From NCBI RefSeq assembly GCF_014640155.1, contig NZ_BMGK01000003.1, positions 62,001 to 126,000 on the forward strand: 64,000 nucleotides of DNA, written 5' to 3'. Below, one piece after another: positions 54,263 to 62,894 of the stretch; the first letter of the stretch is position 1; every line of letters starts with the position of its first letter. The position numbers were made by a program, and so were the translations under genes. Origin of the DNA: Planktosalinus lacus. GTDB taxonomy: Bacteria > Bacteroidota > Bacteroidia > Flavobacteriales > Flavobacteriaceae. The notes under the pieces were generated by a model. That model did no database searches. It was not told the origin of the DNA and worked only from the letters and a program-made list of their open reading frames with translations.

Positions 54263-54306
54263 ACACCCGCGCGGTCACTGAGCGAAGTCGAAGTGAAGGC
54301 GGGTGT
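54263..54306. repeat. paa spacer stem-loop element 3 (before paaD), flavobacterial-type palindrome
   Basis: A perfect outer stem ACACCCGC (54263-54270) / GCGGGTGT (54299-54306) encloses TCACTGAGCGAAGTCGAAGTGA, where TCACT pairs with AGTGA. TCGT-N7-ACGA follows. The GTG frame start of paaD (54303) lies inside the outer stem. Confidence 0.65.
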
Positions 54307-54338
54307 CTCGTAATTCAAACGACAAATACTTAAAAACC

Positions 54339-54842
54339 TTGACAGAAACCCAAACACATATCAACCCAAAACTCCTCGACATCCTAAAGTCAGTACCCGA
54401 TCCGGAAATTCCAGTCTTGACGATAGTCGATTTGGGTGTGGTGCGTGAAGCTGCCATTTTGGAAGACGGAACGGTAGAAGTGAAAATCACGCCCACATAC
54501 AGCGGTTGCCCGGCAATGGATGTAATTGGGGATGATATAGTAACTGCTTTCGCGAAAGCGGGAATGAAGGCCAAAGTAAAACTAGTCCTTTCCCCGGCCT
54601 GGAGCACAGATATGATTTCGGAAGAAGGCAGAGCAGCATTAGAAAAATATGGAATTGCCGCTCCTCTTGATGCTACTGCAGACAAAGAAGTCCTTTTGGG
54701 AAATAAAAAACTAGTAAAATGCCCGCAATGCTGTTCAAAAAACACCGAATTAGTCAGCCAGTTTGGCTCCACCGCTTGCAAAGCGCAGTTTAAATGCAAT
54801 GATTGTTTAGAGCCTTTTGACTATTTTAAATGTTTAACATAA
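54339..54842 (+). CDS. paaD: PaaD-like protein (1,2-phenylacetyl-CoA epoxidase maturation, MIP18 family)
   Basis: About 167 residues. The MIP18/DUF59 domain is LLDILKSVPDPEIPVLTIVDLGVVREA, with TPTYSGCPAMDVI. The C-terminal tail has paired cysteines (CPQCCSKN and CNDC), probably a zinc site. It is thought to assemble iron centres of the epoxidase. No ATG is available. The frame extends to a GTG at 54303, but that lies in the spacer palindrome, so the TTG at 54339 is proposed; the start remains uncertain. Confidence 0.9.
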   Translation: MTETQTHINPKLLDILKSVPDPEIPVLTIVDLGVVREAAILEDGTVEVKITPTYSGCPAMDVIGDDIVTAFAKAGMKAKVKLVLSPAWSTDMISEEGRAALEKYGIAAPLDATADKEVLLGNKKLVKCPQCCSKNTELVSQFGSTACKAQFKCNDCLEPFDYFKCLT

Positions 54843-54886
54843 TCCCCGCGTGGTCACTGAGCGGCGTCGAAGTGAAGGCAGGGGAT
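54842..54886. repeat. paa spacer stem-loop element 4 (before paaG)
   Basis: Outer stem ATCCCC (54842-54847) / GGGGAT (54881-54886), with the same inner TCACTGAGCG...GTCGAAGTGA as element 3. The following TCTCGTCAA is kept, but the GACGA partner is lost. Confidence 0.6.
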
Positions 54887-54910
54887 CTCGTCAATTAAAT
54901 AACACAATTT

Positions 54911-55690
54911 ATGACATCAATAACCACACAAATAAAAAACAACCTCGCCATCATCACCCTTAACCGTCCGGAAGTGTTTAACAGCTTCAACCGTGAGATG
55001 GCACTGGCATTACAAAAAGCACTGGATGATTGTGCTTCAAATCAAGAAGTTCGTGCAATCCTCCTCACCGGAAGCGGCAAAGCCTTTTGCGCTGGACAAG
55101 ATTTAAAAGAAGTCACCAGCCCGGAGTTAAACCCCGGATTTAAAGCCATATTGGAAGAACACTACAATCCCATTATTTCCCGTATCAGAAATATAGAAAA
55201 GCCTGTTGTAGCTGCCGTAAACGGTGTCGCCGCAGGTGCCGGCGCCAATATAGCACTTGCTTGTGATGTGGTAGTGGCATCAGGACAAGCTAGTTTTATT
55301 CAAGCATTCAGTAAAATAGGTTTGATCCCTGATAGTGCGGGAACATTCTTTTTACCGCGGCTGATTGGTCTCCAAAAAGCTTCGGCTTTGATGATGCTTG
55401 GCGATAAAGTTTCGGCTGAAGAAGCAGAAAAATTGGGTATGATCTATAAAGTATTTTCAGCAGAAACCTTTATGGATGAAGCTGAGAAAATAGCGTTTAC
55501 GCTTTCCCAAATGCCGACACGTGGACTCGCATTGACCAAGAAAGCATTAAACGCATCGATACAAAATAATCTGGAAGAGCAGCTTACATTAGAGTCAAAA
55601 TATCAGATAGAAGCTGCCCAAACCGAAGATTACAGCGAAGGAGTCAATGCGTTTATAGAAAAAAGAAAACCTAACTTTATAGGCAAATAA
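54911..55690 (+). CDS. paaG: 2-(1,2-epoxy-1,2-dihydrophenyl)acetyl-CoA isomerase PaaG
   Basis: A 259-residue crotonase-fold enzyme that converts the ring epoxide to the oxepin-CoA. The oxyanion-hole segments are AFCAGQDLKEV and NGVAAGAGANIALACD. The catalytic Asp is in GLIPDSAGTF, as in PaaG. A hydratase role (PaaF) is less likely because the usual Glu pair is not evident. It follows the epoxidase genes directly. Confidence 0.9.
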   Translation: MTSITTQIKNNLAIITLNRPEVFNSFNREMALALQKALDDCASNQEVRAILLTGSGKAFCAGQDLKEVTSPELNPGFKAILEEHYNPIISRIRNIEKPVVAAVNGVAAGAGANIALACDVVVASGQASFIQAFSKIGLIPDSAGTFFLPRLIGLQKASALMMLGDKVSAEEAEKLGMIYKVFSAETFMDEAEKIAFTLSQMPTRGLALTKKALNASIQNNLEEQLTLESKYQIEAAQTEDYSEGVNAFIEKRKPNFIGK

Positions 55691-55705
55691 ATATACAGAT
55701 GTAAA

Positions 55706-55758
55706 GGCGTAATATATTGCGCCTCAACCAAAAAGTAACGGCGTAAGATTTTACGCCG
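55706..55758. repeat. Two GGCGTAA palindromes between paaG and paaH
   Basis: GGCGTAATATATTGCGCC (55706-55723, palindromic but for one G-U pair) is followed 15 bases later by the perfect hairpin CGGCGTAA-GATT-TTACGCCG (55739-55758). Together they fill most of the 90-base spacer. Confidence 0.6.
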
Positions 55759-55780
55759 ATACAAATCAAAAAAAGAAAAA

Positions 55781-56932
55781 ATGAACATAGCAATAATTGG
55801 ATCCGGAACCATGGGAAGTGGCATCGCACAAGTAGCTGCCACCGCAGAATGTTCTGTGAAAGTATATGACACCAATGAAAAAGCGTTAAATAAAAGCAAA
55901 GCTGCTTTGGAAAAAGTGCTCAGCCGGCTGGTGGAAAAAGGAAGAATCGATGAAAAGGAAAAATCCCGAATCCAAAACAGCATTTCGTATGTAGGCAATT
56001 TAAAAGACCTTTCAGATGCCGATTTAACAATCGAGGCCATCATCGAGAATGCCGAAATCAAACAAAAAGTCTTTGCCGAACTGGAAAGTTACCAATCAGA
56101 AGATGCCATCATCGCTTCAAACACATCGTCACTTTCCATCGCGTCACTAGCTGCATCACTCAAAAAACCGGAGCGTTTTATCGGCATTCATTTTTTTAAT
56201 CCCGCGCCTTTAATGCCTTTGGTTGAGATCATTCCGGCGATTCAAACTTCCGAAGAGGTGAAAAATAAAGTGGTTCAAATCATTGCAGATTGGAAAAAAA
56301 TTGGTGTGCTCGCCAAAGACACTCCCGGCTTTATCGTTAACCGCGTGGCACGACCGTTTTATGGAGAGGCATTGCGCATTTACGAAGAAGGAATTGCTGA
56401 TTTTGCGACTATTGACTGGGCAATGAAAGAGATCGGTGGTTTCAGGATGGGTCCGTTTGAGCTGATGGATTTTATTGGTAACGACGTCAATTACACTGTG
56501 ACAGAAACTGTTTTTACCGCCTTCTATTTTGACCCAAGATACAAACCGGCATTTACCCAAAAACGTTTTTCGGAAGCCGGATATTTGGGAAGAAAATCGG
56601 GAAGAGGGTATTACAATTACGCTGAAAACGCCACCAATCCAGAACCCAATAGAGACCAAAAATTAGGAGAAGAAATATTTGAACGTATTCTGGTTATGCT
56701 CATCAATGAAGCCGCCGATGCTTTGTTTTTAAAAATCGCTTCTGCAAAGGATATTGATTTGGCCATGACCAAAGGAGTCAACTATCCTCAAGGTCTACTT
56801 GCTTGGGCCAATGAAAAAGGCATCGATTGGTGTGTAGAAAAAATGGACGTGCTTTATGATGAATACCGAGAAGATAGATATCGATGCAGTCCGTTGCTGC
56901 GGAAAATGAGAAGGGAAAGTAAAATATTTTAG
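55781..56932 (+). CDS. paaH: 3-hydroxyacyl-CoA dehydrogenase (PaaH-like)
   Basis: A 383-residue NAD-dependent dehydrogenase, expected to oxidise 3-hydroxyadipyl-CoA in this pathway. The Rossmann motif is IIGSGTMGSGIAQVAA; the catalytic region is GIHFFNPAPLMPLVEII with FIVNRVARPFY. The C-terminal 3HCDH domain follows and appears doubled in part. E. coli PaaH is about 475 residues, so this form is shorter. The paaI gene starts one base after its stop. Confidence 0.92.
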   Translation: MNIAIIGSGTMGSGIAQVAATAECSVKVYDTNEKALNKSKAALEKVLSRLVEKGRIDEKEKSRIQNSISYVGNLKDLSDADLTIEAIIENAEIKQKVFAELESYQSEDAIIASNTSSLSIASLAASLKKPERFIGIHFFNPAPLMPLVEIIPAIQTSEEVKNKVVQIIADWKKIGVLAKDTPGFIVNRVARPFYGEALRIYEEGIADFATIDWAMKEIGGFRMGPFELMDFIGNDVNYTVTETVFTAFYFDPRYKPAFTQKRFSEAGYLGRKSGRGYYNYAENATNPEPNRDQKLGEEIFERILVMLINEAADALFLKIASAKDIDLAMTKGVNYPQGLLAWANEKGIDWCVEKMDVLYDEYREDRYRCSPLLRKMRRESKIF

Positions 56933-56933
56933 A

Positions 56934-57341
56934 ATGATAGAAGGAAACAAAATACCCAAAAAAATGCTTTCCCTCGACGCTTTCAGTCAATGGCTGGGTA
57001 TTGAAATTTTGGAATGCGAAGTAGGGTGTTGTAAAGTGGGTATGACTGTGCGCAAAGAAATGCTGAATTCCATGAACAAAGCTCACGGTGGTATTACCTA
57101 CTCGCTGGCTGACACCGCTTTTGGGTTTTCGGCCAATACTTATGGAAAATTTGCCGTTTCGATAGAAACTTCCATCAACCATATCGAGGCACTTGAAGAG
57201 GGTGATTACATCACTGCCGAATCTATCATTGACGAAACCCGAAACAAACTTGGTTTTCATGTCATTGAAGTAAAAAAAGGTGAAAAAATGGTAGCTTTGT
57301 TTAAAGGGGTTGTATACCGCACGTCGAAGGAGTGGCAATAA
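56934..57341 (+). CDS. paaI: Hotdog-fold thioesterase PaaI
   Basis: A 135-residue acyl-CoA thioesterase. The signature AHGGITYSLADTAFGFSANTYG is present. It is thought to free CoA from dead-end phenylacetyl-CoA derivatives. It is almost fused to paaH (one base between), so translation is probably coupled. Confidence 0.93.
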   Translation: MIEGNKIPKKMLSLDAFSQWLGIEILECEVGCCKVGMTVRKEMLNSMNKAHGGITYSLADTAFGFSANTYGKFAVSIETSINHIEALEEGDYITAESIIDETRNKLGFHVIEVKKGEKMVALFKGVVYRTSKEWQ

Positions 57342-57527
57342 ACTCCCGCATACCTACCTTCCACAGGGAGTAACGGAAACCTTATCAATATAAGACTAGA
57401 TATCATAACTTTCCAATTTTTAAATAACCGCGACATAATTTTTAATTTCTGCAGATTACTTTAATTTTTAATTCTTATGGATTGATTAAAGTGATACCTT
57501 TAGGATGTAAAATCAATACATCACTCT

Positions 57528-58388
57528 ATGAAATGGAAAGGCAGAAAACAAAGCGGTAATCTGGAAGATCGCCGTGGAATGAGCTCCGGTGGAAAAATAG
57601 CGGCGGGTGGTGGAGCTATTGCAGTTATTGTAATTTTACTTCAACTTTTTGGAGGAGAAACCGGACAAACGATTGCGCCTATACTTGAACAATTCAATCA
57701 AGGACAACCTACAGAACAGGTTGAACAAAGAGAACTAACTGCTGAAGAAAAAGAAATGGGTGAGTTTATGGCAACAGTATTGGCAGATACAGAAAATGTC
57801 TGGCATCAAATTTTTCGTGAAAACAATATAGGGACCTACAAAGAACCTACAATGGTTTTGTTTACAGATGCCGTGCAAACCGCTTGTGGAGGAGCAAGCT
57901 CTGCTTTAGGGCCTTTTTATTGTCCTGCAGATCAAAAAATCTATATGGACTTGACTTTCTTTAAAGAACTAAAAACACGTTTTGGCGCACAAGGTGGGGA
58001 TTTTGCCATCGCTTATGTGACTGCACATGAAATAGGACATCATGTTCAAACTCTTATTGGAACATCCCAAAAGGTAAGACAATTGCAACTAAATACCTCT
58101 GAAAAAGAAGCCAATCAACTTTCTGTAGCGCTGGAATTACAAGCAGATTTTTATGCCGGACTTTTTGCACATTACAATAAAAAATACCTGGAAGAGGGCG
58201 ATATTGATGAAGCAATGAGTGCTGCAAATGCTGTGGGCGATGATGCTATTCAAAAAAGGACACAAGGGCATATAGTGCCGGATTCATTTACTCACGGTAC
58301 TTCCCAACAACGGAAGAAATGGTTCATGAAAGGATTCACTTCCGGAAATATGAGTATTCACGATACTTTCTCTGAAATTGTGGATTAA
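57528..58388 (+). CDS. Neutral zinc metallopeptidase (YpfJ family)
   Basis: A 286-residue membrane-anchored metallopeptidase. The N-terminus MKWKGRKQSGNLEDRRG leads to a membrane helix (about 27-45). The zinc motif HEIGHHVQTLIG has both His residues, with the third ligand in ELQADFYAGLFA. The sequence ends FTHGTSQQRKKWFMKGF, as in the family. The substrate is unknown. It lies between paaI and paaJ, with 186 bases of spacer upstream and 113 downstream, so it may be an insertion with its own promoter rather than a pathway enzyme. Confidence 0.93.
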   Translation: MKWKGRKQSGNLEDRRGMSSGGKIAAGGGAIAVIVILLQLFGGETGQTIAPILEQFNQGQPTEQVEQRELTAEEKEMGEFMATVLADTENVWHQIFRENNIGTYKEPTMVLFTDAVQTACGGASSALGPFYCPADQKIYMDLTFFKELKTRFGAQGGDFAIAYVTAHEIGHHVQTLIGTSQKVRQLQLNTSEKEANQLSVALELQADFYAGLFAHYNKKYLEEGDIDEAMSAANAVGDDAIQKRTQGHIVPDSFTHGTSQQRKKWFMKGFTSGNMSIHDTFSEIVD

Positions 58389-58501
58389 TACTCTTTAGAA
58401 GTTACCTTTTCTTCGGAATAAAATCCTAGGTTTATTAATTCGGGATTAGTATGCATTCCCTTTTATTTTCTTTATTTTTATAGCTTTAAAAACAGAAAGA
58501 A

Positions 58502-59704
58502 ATGAATGCATATATCATAGACGGAATCAGAACACCTATAGGCAGTTATCAAGGCACTCTTTCACCGGTAAGAACCGATGATTTGGCAGCTCTTGTCATT
58601 GCCGAAATCGTAAAACGAAATCCCAACATCCCAAAAGATGCTTATGATGATGTCATCCTAGGCTGTGCCAATCAGGCGGGGGAAGATAACCGAAACGTTG
58701 CCCGTATGGCTTCGTTGCTGGCAGGATTGCCTTATTCAGTTCCCGGGGAAACGGTAAACCGTCTTTGCAGCAGCGGACTTTCAGCCATGATTCATGCAAA
58801 CCGTGCAATCAAAGCCGGAGACGGCGATGTGTTTATCGCGGGTGGAGTAGAACATATGACCCGTGGGCCTTATGTAATTGCAAAGCCTTCCACTGCATTC
58901 GGAACAGATGCCAAAATGTATGATTCCAGTTTTGGATGGCGTTTTGTCAATCCCAAAATGCACGAAATGTACGGTACAGACGGCATGGGTATCACCGCTG
59001 AAAATCTGGTGGATAAATACAACATCTCGCGTGAAGACCAGGATGCCTTCGCTTACAATTCACAGATGAGAGCCACGAAAGCTCAAGAAAGCGGAAGGCT
59101 GGCCAAAGAAATCGTGACTGTGGAAATTCCACAAAGAAAAAAAGAACCGATACAATTTTCAGAAGATGAGTTTATTAAACCAACTACTTCAAAAGAAGTA
59201 CTTGCAAAACTTCGTGCTGCTTTCAGAAGGGAAGGAACGGTAACCGCCGGAAACGCCTCAGGTTTAAACGACGGCGCAGCAGCAACGATTATCGCTTCTG
59301 AAGCTGCAGTAAAAAAATACAACTTAAAACCTTTGGCAAGAATTGTAAGTTCAGCAGTAGTGGGCGTAGAACCAAGAATTATGGGAATAGGCCCGGTGGA
59401 AGCATCAAATAAAGCCCTCCAAAAAGCAGGCTTAAAAATGGACGATATGGACGTCATCGAGTTAAATGAAGCCTTTGCTGCACAATCTTTAGCGTGCATC
59501 CGGGAATGGGGTTTAGCTGATGAAGACCCAAGAATCAACCCTAACGGTGGCGCCATTGCCATAGGCCATCCACTGGGAGTAACCGGCGCCCGCATTTGCT
59601 ACTCCGCCGCATTAGAGTTATCTTTGACAGGAAAGAAATATGCTTTGGTGACTATGTGTATTGGAGTTGGACAAGGTTATGCTGCAGTGATTGAGAGAGC
59701 CTAA
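58502..59704 (+). CDS. paaJ: Thiolase PaaJ (3-oxoadipyl-CoA/acetyl-CoA acyltransferase)
   Basis: A 400-residue thiolase. The nucleophile Cys is in NRLCSSGLSAM. The late catalytic motifs are GGAIAIGHPLG (His) and TMCIGVGQG (second Cys). The N-terminus IIDGIRTPIGSYQGTLS is family-typical. Here it should cleave 3-oxoadipyl-CoA to succinyl-CoA and acetyl-CoA. Position in the paa locus supports PaaJ over a general thiolase. Confidence 0.93.
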   Translation: MNAYIIDGIRTPIGSYQGTLSPVRTDDLAALVIAEIVKRNPNIPKDAYDDVILGCANQAGEDNRNVARMASLLAGLPYSVPGETVNRLCSSGLSAMIHANRAIKAGDGDVFIAGGVEHMTRGPYVIAKPSTAFGTDAKMYDSSFGWRFVNPKMHEMYGTDGMGITAENLVDKYNISREDQDAFAYNSQMRATKAQESGRLAKEIVTVEIPQRKKEPIQFSEDEFIKPTTSKEVLAKLRAAFRREGTVTAGNASGLNDGAAATIIASEAAVKKYNLKPLARIVSSAVVGVEPRIMGIGPVEASNKALQKAGLKMDDMDVIELNEAFAAQSLACIREWGLADEDPRINPNGGAIAIGHPLGVTGARICYSAALELSLTGKKYALVTMCIGVGQGYAAVIERA

Positions 59705-59777
59705 AATTTACGTAAAGGTGGAAATCTTGTGGGGTTTAATTTTCTTATCATTTAGCATTTAAATTTCATAAATATTA

Positions 59778-59804
59778 TTTATATTTACAAAAAATAAATA
59801 TAAA
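59778..59804. promoter_or_regulatory. Palindromic operator of the toxin-antitoxin pair
   Basis: Perfect inverted repeat TTTATATTTA-N7-TAAATATAAA (59778-59787 and 59795-59804), ending at the base before the antitoxin ATG. Ribbon-helix-helix antitoxins usually bind such sites to repress their own operon. Confidence 0.6.
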
Positions 59805-60050
59805 ATGGCAACATTTACATCGTCACTTCCCGATAAATTATTGAATGACTTAGCTCAAGCTGCGTCTGATCTTAAATTGCCCAAAAACAAAATAATAGAA
59901 AGGGCTTTAGAACTTTACTTGGAACAATTAGATCGCGCTGCTTACTTAAAATCTTATAAAAAAATGGCAGAAGATACAGACATGCTTCTTTTAGCTGAAG
60001 AAGGAATGACTGATTATTTACAATCAATTCGCGAGTTTGAAGATCAATGA
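59805..60050 (+). CDS. Ribbon-helix-helix antitoxin (CopG-like)
   Basis: An 81-residue protein. The N-terminal RHH domain is MATFTSSLPDKLLNDLAQAASDLKLPKNKIIERALELYLEQ, followed by an acidic tail that would bind the toxin. The stop overlaps the toxin start by ATGA (60047-60050), so the two are translationally coupled. It lies between paaJ and paaZ. Confidence 0.9.
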   Translation: MATFTSSLPDKLLNDLAQAASDLKLPKNKIIERALELYLEQLDRAAYLKSYKKMAEDTDMLLLAEEGMTDYLQSIREFEDQ

Positions 60051-60379
60051 AGCATGGAGATATATATGAAGTTTACTTAGATCCGGTAATGGGGAGTGAA
60101 CAAGGAGGAAGAAGGCCGGCGGTAATACTTTCGGGTAACTTAGCAAATGCTAATTTAAAAACGGTTATTATTTGCCCTTTGACCTCTAAGGTAAAAAATT
60201 ACTATGGTAATTTAATTTTAGAGCCTAACAAGATAAATGGCTTAGCAAAAAAATCTGAGGTCATGACAATTCACACTCGATCAATATCAAAAGAACGTTT
60301 AAAAGCAAAATTAGGCAACCTCAATAATGCTGAAATGTCTGTCATAATTCAAAGTTTAGAAAAAATTATTAAATACTAA
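60047..60379 (+). CDS. MazF/PemK-type toxin (endoribonuclease)
   Basis: A 110-residue toxin of the MazF/PemK/CcdB fold. Motifs are GDIYEVYLDPVMGSEQGGRRPAVILSG, TVIICPLTSK and KKSEVMTIHTRSISKERL. MazF enzymes cut mRNA at short motifs. It is paired with the overlapping RHH antitoxin. The paaZ GTG start is 7 bases after its stop, so transcripts of toxin and paaZ are probably joined. Confidence 0.92.
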   Translation: MKHGDIYEVYLDPVMGSEQGGRRPAVILSGNLANANLKTVIICPLTSKVKNYYGNLILEPNKINGLAKKSEVMTIHTRSISKERLKAKLGNLNNAEMSVIIQSLEKIIKY

Positions 60380-60385
60380 AAAAAA

Positions 60386-62881
60386 GTGCACAAAACACAA
60401 CACTACATACTAGGCAACTGGTCAGAAGGCCAAGGCGAAGGAACACCTATTCAGGACTCCGTTACAGGGGATGTTTTTACCAGCGTCACCACAGAAGGAC
60501 TTGATGTTCCTTCCATTCTTCAATACGGCCGCGAAAAAGGGGATACACTTCGTAAAATGACCTTTCAGGAGCGTGGAAATATGATTAAAAGTCTTGCGCT
60601 CTATCTTACGAAAAAGAAAAAGCAATTCTACGAAATCAGTTACCGCACCGGAGCTACAAAAATCGATAGTTGGATTGATATTGAAGGCGGATTTGGAAAC
60701 TTGTTTGCCAATGCCTCTTTGCGTAAACTATTCCCAAATCAGTCCTATCACGTAGAAGGCGAACCCATAGACCTTTCCCGTGGCGGGCGCTTTATGGCAC
60801 ACCACATTATGGTACCAAAAGAAGGGGTGGCAGTACACATCAACGCTTTTAATTTCCCGGTTTGGGGAATGCTGGAAAAATGTGCCGTCAACTGGATGGC
60901 CGGAATGCCAGCAGTAGTCCTTCCTGCACCACAATCAGCTTATCTTACGGAAGCTGTTGTGAAAGAAATCATCGCTTCAGGAATTTTACCCGAAGGCAGT
61001 TTACAACTCATTTCCGGAACAGCAAAAAATATACTGGATACCGTCCAATCACAGGATGTCGTGACTTTTACCGGTTCGGCCAAAGTAGGCAGAATGTTGA
61101 AAGCACACCCGCAACTTATTGAAGAATCAGTACCCTTTACAATGGAAGCTGATTCGCTGAATGCAGCTGTTCTTGGTAAAGACGCCGCTCCTGGCACCCC
61201 GGAATTTGATTTATTTATCAAGGAAGTGCGCAATGAAATGACCGTGAAATGCGGACAAAAATGTACCGCCATCCGTCGGATTCTTGTTCCTGAAAAGTAT
61301 ATGGAAGACGTTCAAATCGCCCTTGGTAAAGCACTCGATAAAGTCACTGTTGGCGATCCGCGTTTAAAAGAAGTGCGCATGGGTGCTCTGGTAAGTCACG
61401 CTCAGCGCGAATCTGTAAAAAGTCAGGTGCAAAGAATCGCTGAAACTGCTCAAATTGTCTATGGCAACTTTGACGATTTTGAAGCCGTTGGTGCCGATTC
61501 AAAAAAAGGATCTTTCCTTCGTCCAATCTTATTACGCGAAGACAACCCAATGAAAAACGAAGCTGCACATGTGACCGAAGCTTTTGGTCCTGTGAGTACG
61601 CTGATGCCTTATAATAATATTGAAGAAGCAATCAAAATATCAAAACTTGGTAAAGGCTCTCTCGTGAGTTCCATTTTTACCAATGATAATTCTATTGCAA
61701 AAGAATTTACCATTGGCGCGGCTTCCCATCATGGGCGCATCTTAACCATCAACCGCGAAAGTGCCAAGCAAAGCACCGGTCACGGTTCGCCATTGCCATT
61801 GCTGGTTCATGGTGGCCCTGGTCGTGCAGGAGGCGGCGAAGAAATGGGAGGAATGCGTGGCATCAAACATTATATGCAACGCACCGCCATTCAAGGTTCA
61901 CCAACAACCTTAACAGAGATCACCGGAATTTACCAACCCAAATCCGATTACAAAGAAGCTGAAAAGCATCCGTTTACCTATCACTGGGAAGACATCCAAC
62001 CCGGAATGTCACTCAAAACACACAAACGCACATTAACCGATGGCGATATCGTCAATTTTGCCAATCTGACCTGGGATCATTTTTATGCCCACACAGATAT
62101 CACTTCGCTCGACGGAAGTATCTTTGAACAACGCACCGCCCACGGTTATTTTATCATTTCCGCAGCTGCGGGCTTGTTTGTCTATCCCAACAAAGGTCCG
62201 GTAGCGGCTAATTATGGATTGGAAGACATTCGTTTTCTACGGCCTCTGTATCACAATGACACCATATATGTGCGGTTGACGTGCAAACAAAAGGTAGATC
62301 GCGACCAGAAAGGAAAAGAGCATCCTTCAGGAATTGTAAAGTGGTATGTCGAGGTATTTGACACCGAAGACGAAATGGCAGCCTTTGCGACTATATTGAC
62401 AATGGTTCAGAAAAAGCAGACGACTTTCGTCGAAATGACTTCAGAAAGCATACCGTTTTACCTAAGCAAACTTTCAGAAAATACCAAGCCAAACTGGGGA
62501 ATGATGACGCCACAACATATGGTGGAACATTTGGAATTCACTTATCGTATTGCCTCCGGCGAAATGCAAAATTTTGATATCGCAACACCCGAAGAATATC
62601 TGGAAAAAACCCAGGAAACCCTTTGGAACTATAAACCGATGCCAAAGGATTTTCAAATGCCCTTGATGCAAAAAGGCAAATTGGAACCGCTGGAGCACCC
62701 TGATTTGGATACCGCAAAACAGAAAATGCTGGAAGCCCGTGAGGAGTATATCGAGTTTTTTAAAGAAAACCCCGATACGCTCAACAAAAATGCCGTGTTT
62801 GGATATTTAAATCGTTATGAATGGTATTTGTTGGAAAGGAAACACCTTAACCACCACTTCAATCAATTTGGTTTAATTTAA
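60386..62881 (+). CDS. paaZ: Bifunctional PaaZ (oxepin-CoA hydrolase / 3-oxo-5,6-dehydrosuberyl-CoA semialdehyde dehydrogenase) with C-terminal DinB-like domain
   Basis: 831 residues. An aldehyde dehydrogenase domain (about 1-515; Cys in VKCGQKCTAIRR) is followed by a MaoC-type hydratase domain (about 525-685; FANLTWDHFYAHTD). Together they open the oxepin ring and oxidise the aldehyde. PaaZ is normally about 680 residues. The extra C-terminal 145 residues have MTPQHMVEHLEFTYRI and end HLNHHFNQFGLI, the pattern of a DinB/DUF1569-like helical bundle. The start is a GTG 7 bases after the toxin stop. Ring opening is completed by this protein. Confidence 0.92.
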   Translation: MHKTQHYILGNWSEGQGEGTPIQDSVTGDVFTSVTTEGLDVPSILQYGREKGDTLRKMTFQERGNMIKSLALYLTKKKKQFYEISYRTGATKIDSWIDIEGGFGNLFANASLRKLFPNQSYHVEGEPIDLSRGGRFMAHHIMVPKEGVAVHINAFNFPVWGMLEKCAVNWMAGMPAVVLPAPQSAYLTEAVVKEIIASGILPEGSLQLISGTAKNILDTVQSQDVVTFTGSAKVGRMLKAHPQLIEESVPFTMEADSLNAAVLGKDAAPGTPEFDLFIKEVRNEMTVKCGQKCTAIRRILVPEKYMEDVQIALGKALDKVTVGDPRLKEVRMGALVSHAQRESVKSQVQRIAETAQIVYGNFDDFEAVGADSKKGSFLRPILLREDNPMKNEAAHVTEAFGPVSTLMPYNNIEEAIKISKLGKGSLVSSIFTNDNSIAKEFTIGAASHHGRILTINRESAKQSTGHGSPLPLLVHGGPGRAGGGEEMGGMRGIKHYMQRTAIQGSPTTLTEITGIYQPKSDYKEAEKHPFTYHWEDIQPGMSLKTHKRTLTDGDIVNFANLTWDHFYAHTDITSLDGSIFEQRTAHGYFIISAAAGLFVYPNKGPVAANYGLEDIRFLRPLYHNDTIYVRLTCKQKVDRDQKGKEHPSGIVKWYVEVFDTEDEMAAFATILTMVQKKQTTFVEMTSESIPFYLSKLSENTKPNWGMMTPQHMVEHLEFTYRIASGEMQNFDIATPEEYLEKTQETLWNYKPMPKDFQMPLMQKGKLEPLEHPDLDTAKQKMLEAREEYIEFFKENPDTLNKNAVFGYLNRYEWYLLERKHLNHHFNQFGLI

Positions 62882-62894
62882 ATTTAATTACAGA

